The notes beneath the pieces are model-generated. The model did no database searches, was not told the origin of the DNA, and saw only the letters and a program-made list of their open reading frames with translations. The position numbers and the translations under genes were made by a program. Positions 7,190-14,639 of a stretch of 40,679 nt of DNA are shown one piece after another. How positions within the stretch are numbered: position 1 is the first letter of the stretch; every line of letters begins with the position of its first letter. This stretch comes from Desulforhopalus sp. (GTDB taxonomy: Bacteria; Desulfobacterota; Desulfobulbia; Desulfobulbales; Desulfocapsaceae), in contig JALNVI010000018.1 of the NCBI GenBank assembly GCA_023231425.1, positions 1-40,679 of the forward strand, in the 5' to 3' direction.

Positions 7190-7636
7190 ATGTTGGAAAA
7201 TATAAATCAAGAACACTGCCCGATGTGCGAAAAACATTGCGCAGTCACTGATTTGCAGTGCCCAAAAGGAGAGGCGTGGGTTGCCTCTGTAAAACTTCAA
7301 AACCCAAAACTTGAGGAGACAGTAATGAAAAAAATGAATCAAGGCCAAAACGGAAACAACCAGAATCAAATAAATGCAGAAGGGAATGCAACTCATCAGA
7401 ACTCCATGGGAAATGGTGGTGGTATGGGCCAGGGTATGAATGCAGGGAAAACTGGTTGCAGAATGAATGGCGGTAGTGGTCGAGGACTTGGCGTGGGTCG
7501 AGGCCGCGGAATGGGTCAGGGACAGGGCCAAAATGCCGGGAACAGTGGCTGCAGGATGAATGGTGGCAGCGGCCGGGGACTCGGCGCAGGTAAAGGCGTT
7601 GGCCAGGGTGGTGGCAGTCGGCGGGGAAATAGATAA
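7190..7636 (+). CDS. Cys-containing peptide fused in frame to a Gly-rich protein (copy 1)
   Basis: The open frame encodes 148 residues in two parts. Residues 1-45 carry a Cys/His motif (EHCPMCEKHC, then LQC and GEAW) that could bind metal. From residue 46 (ATG at 7325) follows a Gly/Asn/Gln/Arg-rich region with two ~30-residue repeats sharing the core GCRMNGGSGRGLG, so each repeat keeps one cysteine. AGGAGG at 7182-7187 suits a TTG start at 7193 better than ATG 7190 (two-base spacing), and TTG aligns with the copy-2 ATG. A second ribosome site (GAGGAG, six bases before ATG 7325) is conserved in copy 2, so the Gly-rich part is probably also, or only, made separately as 103 residues. Small Gly/Met/Arg-rich proteins (DUF5320-like) near Fe-S/Fe-Mo-cofactor genes of anaerobes are a distant thought; no homology is claimed. 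Confidence 0.7.
   Translation: MLENINQEHCPMCEKHCAVTDLQCPKGEAWVASVKLQNPKLEETVMKKMNQGQNGNNQNQINAEGNATHQNSMGNGGGMGQGMNAGKTGCRMNGGSGRGLGVGRGRGMGQGQGQNAGNSGCRMNGGSGRGLGAGKGVGQGGGSRRGNR
7313..7327 (+). promoter_or_regulatory. Internal ribosome binding site and start of the Gly-rich part
   Basis: GAGGAG (7313-7318) stands six bases before ATG 7325, inside the longer frame. The 14 bases GGAGACAGTAATGA are identical around the start of the copy-2 Gly-rich gene (ATG 7994), where the upstream peptide frame is interrupted. Conservation of the site argues that translation starts here in both copies. Confidence 0.7.
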
Positions 7637-7667
7637 AGAAGGTGCTCCCGCTGAGTAACAAAGGTCT

Positions 7668-7710
7668 CTCTTCATGAACACAGTAGAATATTTGCTGTGT
7701 CCATGAAGAG
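7668..7710 (+). other. Long RNA hairpin after the first Gly-rich gene
   Basis: Arms CTCTTCATGAACACAG (7668-7683) and CTGTGTCCATGAAGAG (7695-7710) pair over 16 positions with a single mismatch and an 11-base loop. No T-run follows, so it is more likely an mRNA 3'-end stabiliser, a processing site or a cruciform than a rho-independent terminator. It stands 32 bases after the stop at 7636. Confidence 0.75.
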
Positions 7711-7767
7711 GATTTGTTCAGAAATAATCATCCCGCAGGGATACATTGCAGCACCGCAGTGAAACCG

Positions 7768-7800
7768 AGTGACGACAGGCAGATTCAGCGTCACTTTTTT
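7768..7800 (+). terminator. Terminator hairpin between the two cassette copies
   Basis: AGTGACG (7768-7774) pairs with CGTCACT (7789-7795), followed by T5 (7796-7800). It is the diverged counterpart of the hairpin at 7037-7071. It separates copy 1 from copy 2 and, if efficient, would reduce transcription into the MarR gene. Confidence 0.75.
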
Positions 7801-7814
7801 ATTGCATTAATCGC

Positions 7815-7841
7815 AAGGTACCTTTACGTTTTATCTTAACT
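7815..7841 (+). promoter_or_regulatory. Third AAGGTACCTT operator with a truncated promoter
   Basis: AAGGTACCTT (7815-7824) is followed after 11 bases by TTAACT (7836-7841), the counterpart of TTGACT in copy 1. Sequence then passes directly to the ribosome site AACAGGGGGAGG, so the -10 region and second operator of copy 1 are missing. The operator remains but the promoter looks inactive or much weakened. Confidence 0.65.
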
Positions 7842-7860
7842 TCAACAGGGGGAGGATGAG

Positions 7861-7969
7861 ATGGAAGGAATTACACAGGAATGTTGCCCAATTTACAAAA
7901 AACCACTGTGAAGTCAATCATCTGCAGTGCTTTGGAGGAAAAGTCTGGGCCACCTCTGTAAAGTTGTAA
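7861..7969 (+). pseudogene. Broken copy of the Cys-containing peptide (copy 2)
   Basis: A good ribosome site (GGAGG, five bases before ATG 7861) opens a frame that stops after 16 codons (TGA 7909-7911). Removing one A from the A6 run at 7897-7902 restores 35 codons ending in TAA 7967-7969, matching copy 1 at M-E-x-I-x-Q-E-x-C-P, H-C-x-V, L-Q-C and G-x-x-W-x-x-S-V-K-L. Compared with copy 1, a CAA codon has also become TAA. Three cysteines and one histidine are shared. Explanations are decay, a homopolymer sequencing error for the frameshift, or +1 frameshifting on A6; decay is preferred because the promoter is damaged too. Confidence 0.7.
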
Positions 7970-7993
7970 CACCAATCATTTAAGGAGACAGTA

Positions 7994-8269
7994 ATGAAGA
8001 ATTTCAATCAAGGACAAAACGGACGGAATCAATATAGAATGGGAACTGATACACTGACAAACCAGAATTCCATGGATAACAGCCCCAAAAGCGATCTGGG
8101 ATCTGCAACCGGTCAGGGCGCAGGGATAATGAGCCAGGGTGTCGGCCAGGGCCGTGGAATGAAAAGTTCCTGCAGAAGGAACGGCGGCAGCGGGCAGAAA
8201 ACAGGAGTCTGCAACGGCGGGTTCCCTCAGGGGCGTGGCGAACGCCGTGGCAGAGGGAGTAACTTTTAA
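7994..8269 (+). CDS. Gly-rich small protein (copy 2), coupled to MarR gene
   Basis: The 91-residue product starts MKNFNQGQNGRNQ, close to the copy-1 start MKKMNQGQNGNNQ, and shares with it NQNSM, repeated GQG units and one degenerate repeat core SCRRNGGSG. It has two cysteines and a basic Gly/Arg C-terminus (QGRGERRGRGSNF). No signal peptide, membrane segment or known domain is seen. AAGGAG stands six bases before the ATG. Its TAA overlaps the marR ATG (TAATG), so the two are probably translationally coupled, tying this protein to the regulator. Function unknown; metal, cofactor or nucleic acid binding are possible from composition only. Confidence 0.75.
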   Translation: MKNFNQGQNGRNQYRMGTDTLTNQNSMDNSPKSDLGSATGQGAGIMSQGVGQGRGMKSSCRRNGGSGQKTGVCNGGFPQGRGERRGRGSNF

Positions 8270-8784
8270 TGAGCAGTGAAGAACTTGCCGCCCTCCTTCA
8301 TCGGGCGGGCGGCGTCCTTTTTGGTCAGGGAAAACATCATCACGACCCTGCCCGCGGACAGGGTCGTATTCTGCATACTCTTGCCCGGGAAGGAAGCCTC
8401 AGTCAGCGGCAGCTGCAGGAGACATTTGCCATGCGTTCTGCTTCAGTAAGCGAGCTGCTCCTGAAGCTGGAGCGCAAGGGGCTTATTGAACGCGAACGAA
8501 GCGTTGAGGATCGACGCAGTTTTCTGGTCAACCTGACGAAAGAGGGAAAAGCAGCAATCGACGAGAAAGTCGAGGAGCAAGAGCCCTTTTCCCCCCTCTC
8601 CTCAGAAGAACAGGAGGAGTTGCAACGGCTTCTTGTCAAACTGCTTCGCGCCTGGGAAAAAGAAGGGAATGCAGGAACACAGCGGGAAAGTGGCCCCCGA
8701 GGATTTGGGCCCCGTCGCGGAGGTGGTGGCGGCCCTGGACAGGGCGGTTCCCATGGAGGACGCGGAGGCGGCCGTTTCAGGTAA
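8269..8784 (+). CDS. MarR-family transcriptional regulator with Gly/Arg-rich tail
   Basis: The 171-residue protein contains a MarR winged helix around residues 30-100: RGQGRILHTLAREGSLSQRQL, recognition helix AMRSASVSELLLKLERKGLI and wing SVEDRRSFLVNLTKEGK. A helical dimerisation segment follows to about 135. A GKHHHDP patch near 21-27 could bind metal, as histidine-rich N-termini occur in some MarR relatives. The last 31 residues are unusual: 16 Gly and 6 Arg in RGG-like runs, resembling the neighbouring Gly-rich proteins. Start ATG overlaps the preceding stop. The palindromes at 7083, 7142 and 7815 are its likely operators, implying repression of its own cluster; the ligand is unknown. Confidence 0.88.
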   Translation: MSSEELAALLHRAGGVLFGQGKHHHDPARGQGRILHTLAREGSLSQRQLQETFAMRSASVSELLLKLERKGLIERERSVEDRRSFLVNLTKEGKAAIDEKVEEQEPFSPLSSEEQEELQRLLVKLLRAWEKEGNAGTQRESGPRGFGPRRGGGGGPGQGGSHGGRGGGRFR

Positions 8785-8790
8785 ATTCAA

Positions 8791-8838
8791 TGTTTACGGG
8801 TTCCTTGCGTATTGCTGAACTCCGGCAATACGTAAACA
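8791..8838. other. Bulged hairpin between convergent marR and recD
   Basis: TGTTTA and CGTATTGC (8808-8815) pair with GCAATACG (8825-8832) and TAAACA (8833-8838), leaving an 11-base bulge on the left side. It starts seven bases after the marR stop, with recD ending 110 bases away on the other strand. There is no T-run; a transcription end or mRNA stabiliser is likely. Nothing else was seen in 8839-8947. Confidence 0.5.
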
Positions 8839-8947
8839 CCTTTGCCAGTGAAGACTTTCAGCGAGGTCAGCCCTTTAAATATTTTTTCAGCACGGAATCC
8901 CAACGCATATGCTTTTTAATTTTCCAAACCTTCTCACCCATTACCCA

Positions 8948-10621
8948 TCACAATCCCCGACTAAAAAGCTCACGCAATCCACTCTGCCGTCGCACTGGAG
9001 TAATAACTGCCCGCTTAAAGCTCTCTTTCTCCGCCACGACAATAACACCCTTTCTGGCTCTCGTTATTCCGGTATAGACCAGTTCACGGCTGAGGATGCG
9101 GTTTTCCGCATCGGGAAGGACGACCGCAACCGTATCATATTCCGAGCCCTGGCTTTTATGGATAGTCATGGCGAAGACAGTTTCATGGCTCGGCAGTCGA
9201 TTCAGCAAAAAGACCTTGAAACCTTCCCCTGATTCAAACCACACCCGCTCCCCTTCCCCCTCACGTCCCGGCAGACAGATCCCAATATCTCCATTAAAAA
9301 GGTCCAGACTGTAGTCGTTGGCAGTAACCATCACCGGCCGTCCAGCATACCAGCGCGCCCCCCACTCCTCACCCGGGCAATAAAACCCGGCGGCGGCGAG
9401 ATGGCGGGTTACTGCGGCATTCACCTGCTTCACCCCGCGTGAATCCCGACGGGTGGCACAGAGGATCTGAAACGCATGGAAGGCACGAAAGACATTCGTC
9501 GCAGCCACATCGTCACAACCATCCCGCCTCACATCTCCAACCACCTTCATATAGGGCTCAGAACGACGTCCGAGTTCTGCACGCCACCCTTTACCAAGCA
9601 GTTGCAGGTTCTCCCCTCCCTGGAGCAATTCCCATGCCTTCTCTGCCTCACCTCCGTTAATCGCCGTGGCAAGATCCCGGATATTATCGTTATAACGCCA
9701 TGCCTTCTTCAGTACCATACTGCACTGCGGCAGGCTCACCAGCAGATCCGCAAGCACCGCACCGGACTCCACCGAAGAGAGCTGATCTCTGTCCCCGAGC
9801 AGAATCAGTCTTGTCTCCGGCTGCAGGGCGTCCACCAGACGGCTCATGAGAGCAAGATCGACCATGGATGCTTCGTCAACCACCACCACATTAAAGGCCA
9901 GAGGCGCCGTGTGGTCATGGCGAAAGTTGATGCTGTCCGGACGGCTGCCAAGGAGTCGATGCAGCGTGGAAGCCTCTGCGGGAATCTTCGCAGCCACCCC
10001 CCCGGCAAGTTTCGCCCTCGCCCCGTTCACCGACTCCGCCAGTCGCATGGCCGCTTTGCCAGTAGGTGCAGCCAGGGCAATCTTCAGTTCACCGTCACTC
10101 TGCACAAGCGCCGCCAGCAGTTTCACCACCGTGGTCGTCTTCCCCGTTCCCGGCCCCCCGCTAATTATGGCGAGATGACTGCACAATGCCAGTTCCGCCG
10201 CCTTCCGCTGGAAATCCGTCTCACCCTCTTCCAGCCCCGCACCGTCAAAGAGCTGTTCCAGGATCGCCCCTGCCCCCGCCGGCAGTTTCCGTCGCCACCC
10301 CGCAAGGCCAAGCAGCTGCATCGCAAGACGCGACTCAAAACGATAGAATCGGTGGAAGTAGAGATGTTTCCCGTCATAAACCAGGGGCGCCTCGGCCCCG
10401 CTGGCAAACGCCCCGGCACCGATACAGATACTCTCCGGCAGCGGCGGAAGCTCAGCCTCTATACAGCTGTCCCCTGTCTCAAGAGCCTCCGCAAGCCGCA
10501 CCACCAGCAGCCGAAACTGCTCCAGCATCGCCCCCTCAAGTCCGCTGCGCACCGCAAGAAACCGTGCCAGATGGCGGGCAGACAGAGACCCCTTATCATA
10601 TTCCTGTTTTTCGTTCTCCAT
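8948..10621 (-). CDS. recD: Exodeoxyribonuclease V alpha subunit RecD
   Basis: RecD is the 5'-3' helicase motor of RecBCD, which resects double-strand breaks. The 557-residue product has Walker A SGGPGTGKTTTVVKLLAAL near 155, the DEASMVD Walker B box, GDRDQLSSVESG (motif III) and C-terminal MTIHKSQGSEYDTV and VYTGITRARKG (motifs V/VI). Length is near the usual ~600. ATG 10621 is chosen because AGGAAGG stands just before it; a GTG four codons upstream overlaps the previous stop and is an alternative. It is the last gene of the rec operon, separated from recB by a membrane protein gene. Confidence 0.95.
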   Translation of the reverse strand: MENEKQEYDKGSLSARHLARFLAVRSGLEGAMLEQFRLLVVRLAEALETGDSCIEAELPPLPESICIGAGAFASGAEAPLVYDGKHLYFHRFYRFESRLAMQLLGLAGWRRKLPAGAGAILEQLFDGAGLEEGETDFQRKAAELALCSHLAIISGGPGTGKTTTVVKLLAALVQSDGELKIALAAPTGKAAMRLAESVNGARAKLAGGVAAKIPAEASTLHRLLGSRPDSINFRHDHTAPLAFNVVVVDEASMVDLALMSRLVDALQPETRLILLGDRDQLSSVESGAVLADLLVSLPQCSMVLKKAWRYNDNIRDLATAINGGEAEKAWELLQGGENLQLLGKGWRAELGRRSEPYMKVVGDVRRDGCDDVAATNVFRAFHAFQILCATRRDSRGVKQVNAAVTRHLAAAGFYCPGEEWGARWYAGRPVMVTANDYSLDLFNGDIGICLPGREGEGERVWFESGEGFKVFLLNRLPSHETVFAMTIHKSQGSEYDTVAVVLPDAENRILSRELVYTGITRARKGVIVVAEKESFKRAVITPVRRQSGLRELFSRGL

Positions 10622-10629
10622 TCCCTTCC

Positions 10630-11088
10630 TCACAACCAGCGACGTACACGTGCGCTGTAGCGTCGAAAACCCTCATTGAAATGACGTTCCAGCGCCCGCT
10701 CTTCCGGCACAATCTGCAAACGGGTGAGAAAGCAGACAAAGAATGGCAACGGCAGAAAGGCTGCAAAAGACCCCAGCCAGCAGCCCCAGCCGATGAGAAT
10801 TATCACGAGCCCGAGATACATTGGATTGCGGCTGTACTGATAGACCCCTTCGGTAAGCAGATTTCTTACACCGTCAGGGTCGTCAGGCCGCCAGGTGGTA
10901 CCTGTGCGATGATAGGGAAGCCAGGCCAGCACAGTCAACGCCAGTCCCGACAGGATAAAGGGCAGAGAAAGAAGCAAACACAGCCACAGCGGCCAGGAGG
11001 ACGGCCACAGCAGAGAGAAGAGAAGCATCGCCAGCACCGTTATCATGGTCATGGTCGGCGGGGTTATTTTTAGTTCCATGGAATCCAT
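10630..11088 (-). CDS. Isoprenylcysteine carboxyl methyltransferase/PEMT-like membrane protein
   Basis: The 152-residue protein has four hydrophobic segments (about 14-33, 36-58, 95-113 and 113-128) and the C-terminal family signature: GVYQYSRNPMYLGL near 83-96, then PEERALERHFNEGFRRYSARVRRW. In this ICMT/PEMT superfamily these parts form the S-adenosylmethionine site facing the cytoplasm. Bacterial members methylate lipids or other small hydrophobic substrates; the substrate is unknown. The gene lies between recB and recD with gaps of two and eight bases, so it is co-transcribed with them, an odd place for a membrane enzyme. AGGA eight bases before the ATG supports the start. Confidence 0.85.
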   Translation of the reverse strand: MDSMELKITPPTMTMITVLAMLLFSLLWPSSWPLWLCLLLSLPFILSGLALTVLAWLPYHRTGTTWRPDDPDGVRNLLTEGVYQYSRNPMYLGLVIILIGWGCWLGSFAAFLPLPFFVCFLTRLQIVPEERALERHFNEGFRRYSARVRRWL

Positions 11089-11090
11089 TA

Positions 11091-14000
11091 TTATTTTCCT
11101 GTCATTCTGTCGAATTCGCGCAACAGCTTTTCATCCGGCTTTGCAGTGTAGATTCCTCCCGTACCGCCCGGCGTCATGCCACGGACAAAGAGGTAGAAGA
11201 CACCACCGAAGTGCTGCGCATAATTATAGTTTTCAATCCGCCTGCCAAGCCAGCGATGAAGTACCAGGGTGTAAATCCAGTACTGCAGGCCGTAATTATG
11301 GGCCCGCATGGCCCCAAAGAGAGACTCTTCCTCGTAATCGGCAAGACGGTCGCCGAGATAGTTACTCTTATAGTCAAGCAGATAGTACCGTCCGTCATGC
11401 TCACAGATCAGATCAATAAAACCGGTAAGATAGCCCTCCAGAGCGTGAGGTTTCAGAGAGGTTACGGCCGGGTCGGCGGCAAGCAGACTGCCGAGATCCG
11501 CCGCCTCACAGTGCCCGAGGCTCATATAAAACTCCATCTCCTTGAGACAGGCCGGGTCGGCAATCTGCGCGAGGGAAAAGGGGGCTCCTGCCGCCCCCGG
11601 CGGAGTAAGGCTGCCCTGCACCACGTTTTGCAGCAGCACAGCCAGGTTTTCCGTTTCCACCTGCGCGCCGAAACGCCGGCACAACGCATGGCAGCGTGCC
11701 ACAAATTTTTCACTTTTTTCAATTTTGGAGAGCACAGAAAAAGAGTGCTCTTCAAGCAGACCATGGATCAGATTCCCAAAGTGGGGCCCGGCGGGTAACC
11801 CGGTCAGGGGAATGGAAGCGGTCTCTTTTCCCTCCTCTGCAGTCTCACTGCTTCCCTCATGCTCGTAATCACTCAGCCTGGAGAGGGAAGAAAAAGAAGA
11901 ACGCTGCCAGTCTGTGACCAGATTGCGACTGACTTCGAGCCCACTCAGTTTTTTATCTCCAGCCGACAACATCCTCACCGGCTGCGGAGGTTCACTCTCC
12001 ATCTCCCGCAGCCCCGTACCACTTCCGACCACGGCCTGTTGCAGGAGCTGCAGTTGCTCCTCCCGGGCAAGCGGAGTTACACGACCATCATCATTTTGCC
12101 GCACACCAAAGAGGAGCCAGCTCAGCGGAGAGAGGAAGGAGTCAAGAGCTCTGCCGCTCGCGGAGCAGTCCGCCCAGACGATATAGCAGCGTAATTTTGC
12201 CCTGGTGACAGCAACATAAAGCAGACGCAGTGCCTCCGCCTGATTCTCCCACCGCGCCATCTCCCTGTGCCTGTCAAACTCATTTGAACCAAGATCGATC
12301 ACCATGTCAGACCCGTCCCAGACAACAAGCTGGTTCGTTTCACTCTTCAGCAGATCAATCGGCCGCCAGAGATCCGGGCAGAAAACAACACCATACTCCA
12401 GACCTTTAGCCTTATGCATGGTAACCACCTGCACGGCGGCCTCATCACTCTCAAGCAGCAGCTCAGATTCCTCTTTGTTCTCCTCTTCACGGCGCCGTCG
12501 CAACCATTGGAGCAGCTCAAACGGTCCGAGGCGTCGCTCCTCGGCTTCGTCCCGCGCCAGCGAAAGCAACTGCTGAATATTGGAGACAGTGCGTTCACCC
12601 CTCCGCCGTACGACCAGCCGATGATACACCTTCTCCTCGCGTAACAGACACACCATCATGGTGAAGAAAGATTCCTCCCGCCATTGGCGCTGATACTCAG
12701 CCATGCGTACCCGCCAGGCACCAAACAGAGTCTCATCTTCGCAGACCGCCCGCAGCTCCTGCCCACTCATGCCAAACCAGGGGAGTGCCAGCCCGGCCTT
12801 GAACTGACGCTGGTTGGACGGGACAAGAATTGCCTGCATCAGCAGGAGCAGTTCACGGCACTCTTCCGAGGCATACACCGAGTCTCGGCTCAGGGTAACT
12901 GCGGGAATACCTGCATTGGCGAGGGCGTTAACATAGCCTGCAGCCACGTTGTTGGTACGCACGAGAATGGCAATATCCTGCGGTACGAGAGAATGTTTTT
13001 TACCTTTATCTGTAATGTTCCATCTGTCAGTAAGGAGATGGCTGATCTCAGCAACCACATGGGCACGGATACAATCCTGAGCCTTGCCCGAAGTCCACCT
13101 TTTTTCGTTTTCCAGTTCGGGCAGAACCCAGTATTCAAGACCACTGGCCTCTTCAACGTCTGGTCCGGCAAGACCTGCACTCTCAGATTCCTTAAGAGCC
13201 GTCACCGGACAAAAGGGAAGTTTTTCCTCTTCGTAGAGAAAAGGTTCTTCACGCCCTTGAAAAAGTTGATTAACGGCCTCTACCATTCGGGGATGGGAGC
13301 GATAGTTTTTCTTGAGTGTCAACTGATAATTGGCATTAGACCGCGCCTGGAAATAGCTGTGAATATCAGCCCCGCGAAAACTGTAGATCGCCTGTTTGGG
13401 ATCCCCAATGAGGAAAAGGAGATGGTTTCCATCGATGAAAAGACGTTTGAAAATATAATACTGGTCACTGTCCGTATCCTGAAATTCATCAATCAGCGCA
13501 GCCCCGAAGCGCTGTGCCAGACACTGCTGCAGCAGTTCCCCACCGTCACCCTTAAGGCCAGCGGCAACATTATGAATAAGATCATCATAACTGAGACTAC
13601 CGGTGCGGCCCATACGGCGGCGCACCTCTTTCCGCAGCGTCCCGGCAAGCTGACAGCGGAAGGAGAGCTTAAGCGTGCCAAGGCCATCAGCCAGGGCTTT
13701 CAGCGTCTTTTGCGGCGGAAAGATTCGGCCCTCGCGAAAACTTTCCTGCCCCAGCTTTCTCAATTTAACTTTCTTCAACCAACCGGCGTCCAGATCGGTA
13801 AGGACCTCAGGATCAAGGAGACTCAGATCTTCCGGCGCACCGGTTCCAGCACACATTTGCGCCAGCCCGTCCAGCAAAGCCGGCCAGCCATCTTTTAACT
13901 TTTTATTGAACCACCCCGCTTCTTCGTCCTTCGCGTACTGATCACACAACTCTTCCCCATGCCCATCCCACCATTCACTAAAATCTGCTACTGCAGCGTT

Positions 14001-14639
14001 GAGAGCCTCCTCCACTTCTGCAAAGGGTGGCACTGTTTCCGGCAGAAGTCTCCCCCCTCCCTGCGCCCGGCTCACTGTCTTCAGCAGTTCCTCTGGAGTG
14101 CCAGCCACTTTTCGCAGAATGGATCCGGCAAGATTTGAAACGCAATAAAGATTCTCCCGCCAGAAATCGTCAACCACTTCCTGCACCACCACTCCGGTAT
14201 CAGAGAGCAGTTCGGAATCGAAAGGCTGGGAACTCTCAAGGGCGTGCTCTTGCAGCATCCTCTGACAGAAGCTGTGGATGGTGAAGATGGCTGCCTGATC
14301 AATATTGGCAATAGCCAGCTTGAGACGGATCCGTGCCTCCGTCCGCTGCGCATCAGAAATGGTCTTCGCCCAGGCGGTGAGAGTAGCATCCGCATCCGCC
14401 GATTCCCCGCTGAGGATCAACCAGCCGTCCACCAGTCTCTGACGCACCCTCGCACGCAATTCAGCGGTCGCCGCACGGGTGAAAGTGACAATGAGGATAT
14501 GGTCAATCTCCAGCCCCAGCTCAGCAACAAAACGCAGGACCAGCATGGCGATGGCGTAGGTCTTTCCAGTCCCGGCGCTGGCCTCGACCAGATAAACACC
14601 CTTCTCCAGTTTGAGATGCACTGCGTCAAACTCTTCCAT
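11091..14639 (-). CDS. recB: Exodeoxyribonuclease V beta subunit RecB
   Basis: RecB carries the 3'-5' helicase and the nuclease of RecBCD. The 1182-residue product matches the E. coli length. It shows Walker A (EASAGTGKTYAIAMLVLRF near 19-37), VTFTRAATAELRAR (motif Ia), LIDEFQDTDSDQY (motif II), GDPKQAIYSFRGADI (motif III), VQVVTMHKAKGLEYGVVF (motif V) and LRLLYVAVTRAK (motif VI). The C-terminal nuclease has GFIDL and LLDYKSN near 1073-1092 with the metal-binding Asp, Asp and Lys, then GLQYWIYTLVLHRWL. The ATG at 14639 overlaps the recC stop (TGATG) with GGAGG seven bases before; a GTG one codon upstream is possible. Confidence 0.97.
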   Translation of the reverse strand: MEEFDAVHLKLEKGVYLVEASAGTGKTYAIAMLVLRFVAELGLEIDHILIVTFTRAATAELRARVRQRLVDGWLILSGESADADATLTAWAKTISDAQRTEARIRLKLAIANIDQAAIFTIHSFCQRMLQEHALESSQPFDSELLSDTGVVVQEVVDDFWRENLYCVSNLAGSILRKVAGTPEELLKTVSRAQGGGRLLPETVPPFAEVEEALNAAVADFSEWWDGHGEELCDQYAKDEEAGWFNKKLKDGWPALLDGLAQMCAGTGAPEDLSLLDPEVLTDLDAGWLKKVKLRKLGQESFREGRIFPPQKTLKALADGLGTLKLSFRCQLAGTLRKEVRRRMGRTGSLSYDDLIHNVAAGLKGDGGELLQQCLAQRFGAALIDEFQDTDSDQYYIFKRLFIDGNHLLFLIGDPKQAIYSFRGADIHSYFQARSNANYQLTLKKNYRSHPRMVEAVNQLFQGREEPFLYEEEKLPFCPVTALKESESAGLAGPDVEEASGLEYWVLPELENEKRWTSGKAQDCIRAHVVAEISHLLTDRWNITDKGKKHSLVPQDIAILVRTNNVAAGYVNALANAGIPAVTLSRDSVYASEECRELLLLMQAILVPSNQRQFKAGLALPWFGMSGQELRAVCEDETLFGAWRVRMAEYQRQWREESFFTMMVCLLREEKVYHRLVVRRRGERTVSNIQQLLSLARDEAEERRLGPFELLQWLRRRREEENKEESELLLESDEAAVQVVTMHKAKGLEYGVVFCPDLWRPIDLLKSETNQLVVWDGSDMVIDLGSNEFDRHREMARWENQAEALRLLYVAVTRAKLRCYIVWADCSASGRALDSFLSPLSWLLFGVRQNDDGRVTPLAREEQLQLLQQAVVGSGTGLREMESEPPQPVRMLSAGDKKLSGLEVSRNLVTDWQRSSFSSLSRLSDYEHEGSSETAEEGKETASIPLTGLPAGPHFGNLIHGLLEEHSFSVLSKIEKSEKFVARCHALCRRFGAQVETENLAVLLQNVVQGSLTPPGAAGAPFSLAQIADPACLKEMEFYMSLGHCEAADLGSLLAADPAVTSLKPHALEGYLTGFIDLICEHDGRYYLLDYKSNYLGDRLADYEEESLFGAMRAHNYGLQYWIYTLVLHRWLGRRIENYNYAQHFGGVFYLFVRGMTPGGTGGIYTAKPDEKLLREFDRMTGK

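Larger units (their letters stand above)
7037..8269. repeat. Tandem duplication: terminator-operator-Cys peptide-Gly-rich protein, two diverged copies
   Basis: Copy 1 starts at 7037 and copy 2 at 7769 (period 732 bp). Each has a hairpin beginning G(C/T)GACGACAG with a T-run, then exactly 46 bases from hairpin start to AAGGTACCTT, then TT(G/A)ACTTC, then AACAGG..GAGGA and a Cys-containing peptide, then the identical 14 bases GGAGACAGTAATGA opening a Gly-rich gene. Copy 2 lacks about 70 bases of promoter and carries a frameshift and a stop in the peptide. The order and spacing make common origin clear even though overall identity is moderate. Confidence 0.85.

Noticed and set aside
7897..7902. 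Programmed frameshift at the A6 run in the copy-2 peptide
   Set aside because: The needed shift is +1, whereas A-rich heptamers usually promote -1 slippage; copy 2 also shows promoter loss, so decay or a homopolymer error is simpler. Kept only as an alternative.
9476..10660. 394-codon plus-strand frame opposite recD
   Set aside because: Composition (Pro/Arg/His/Gln-rich) is that of an antisense shadow; recD motifs are complete on the minus strand.
12684..13898. 404-codon plus-strand frame opposite recB
   Set aside because: It lies wholly inside recB, whose helicase motifs span this region; no independent evidence for coding.
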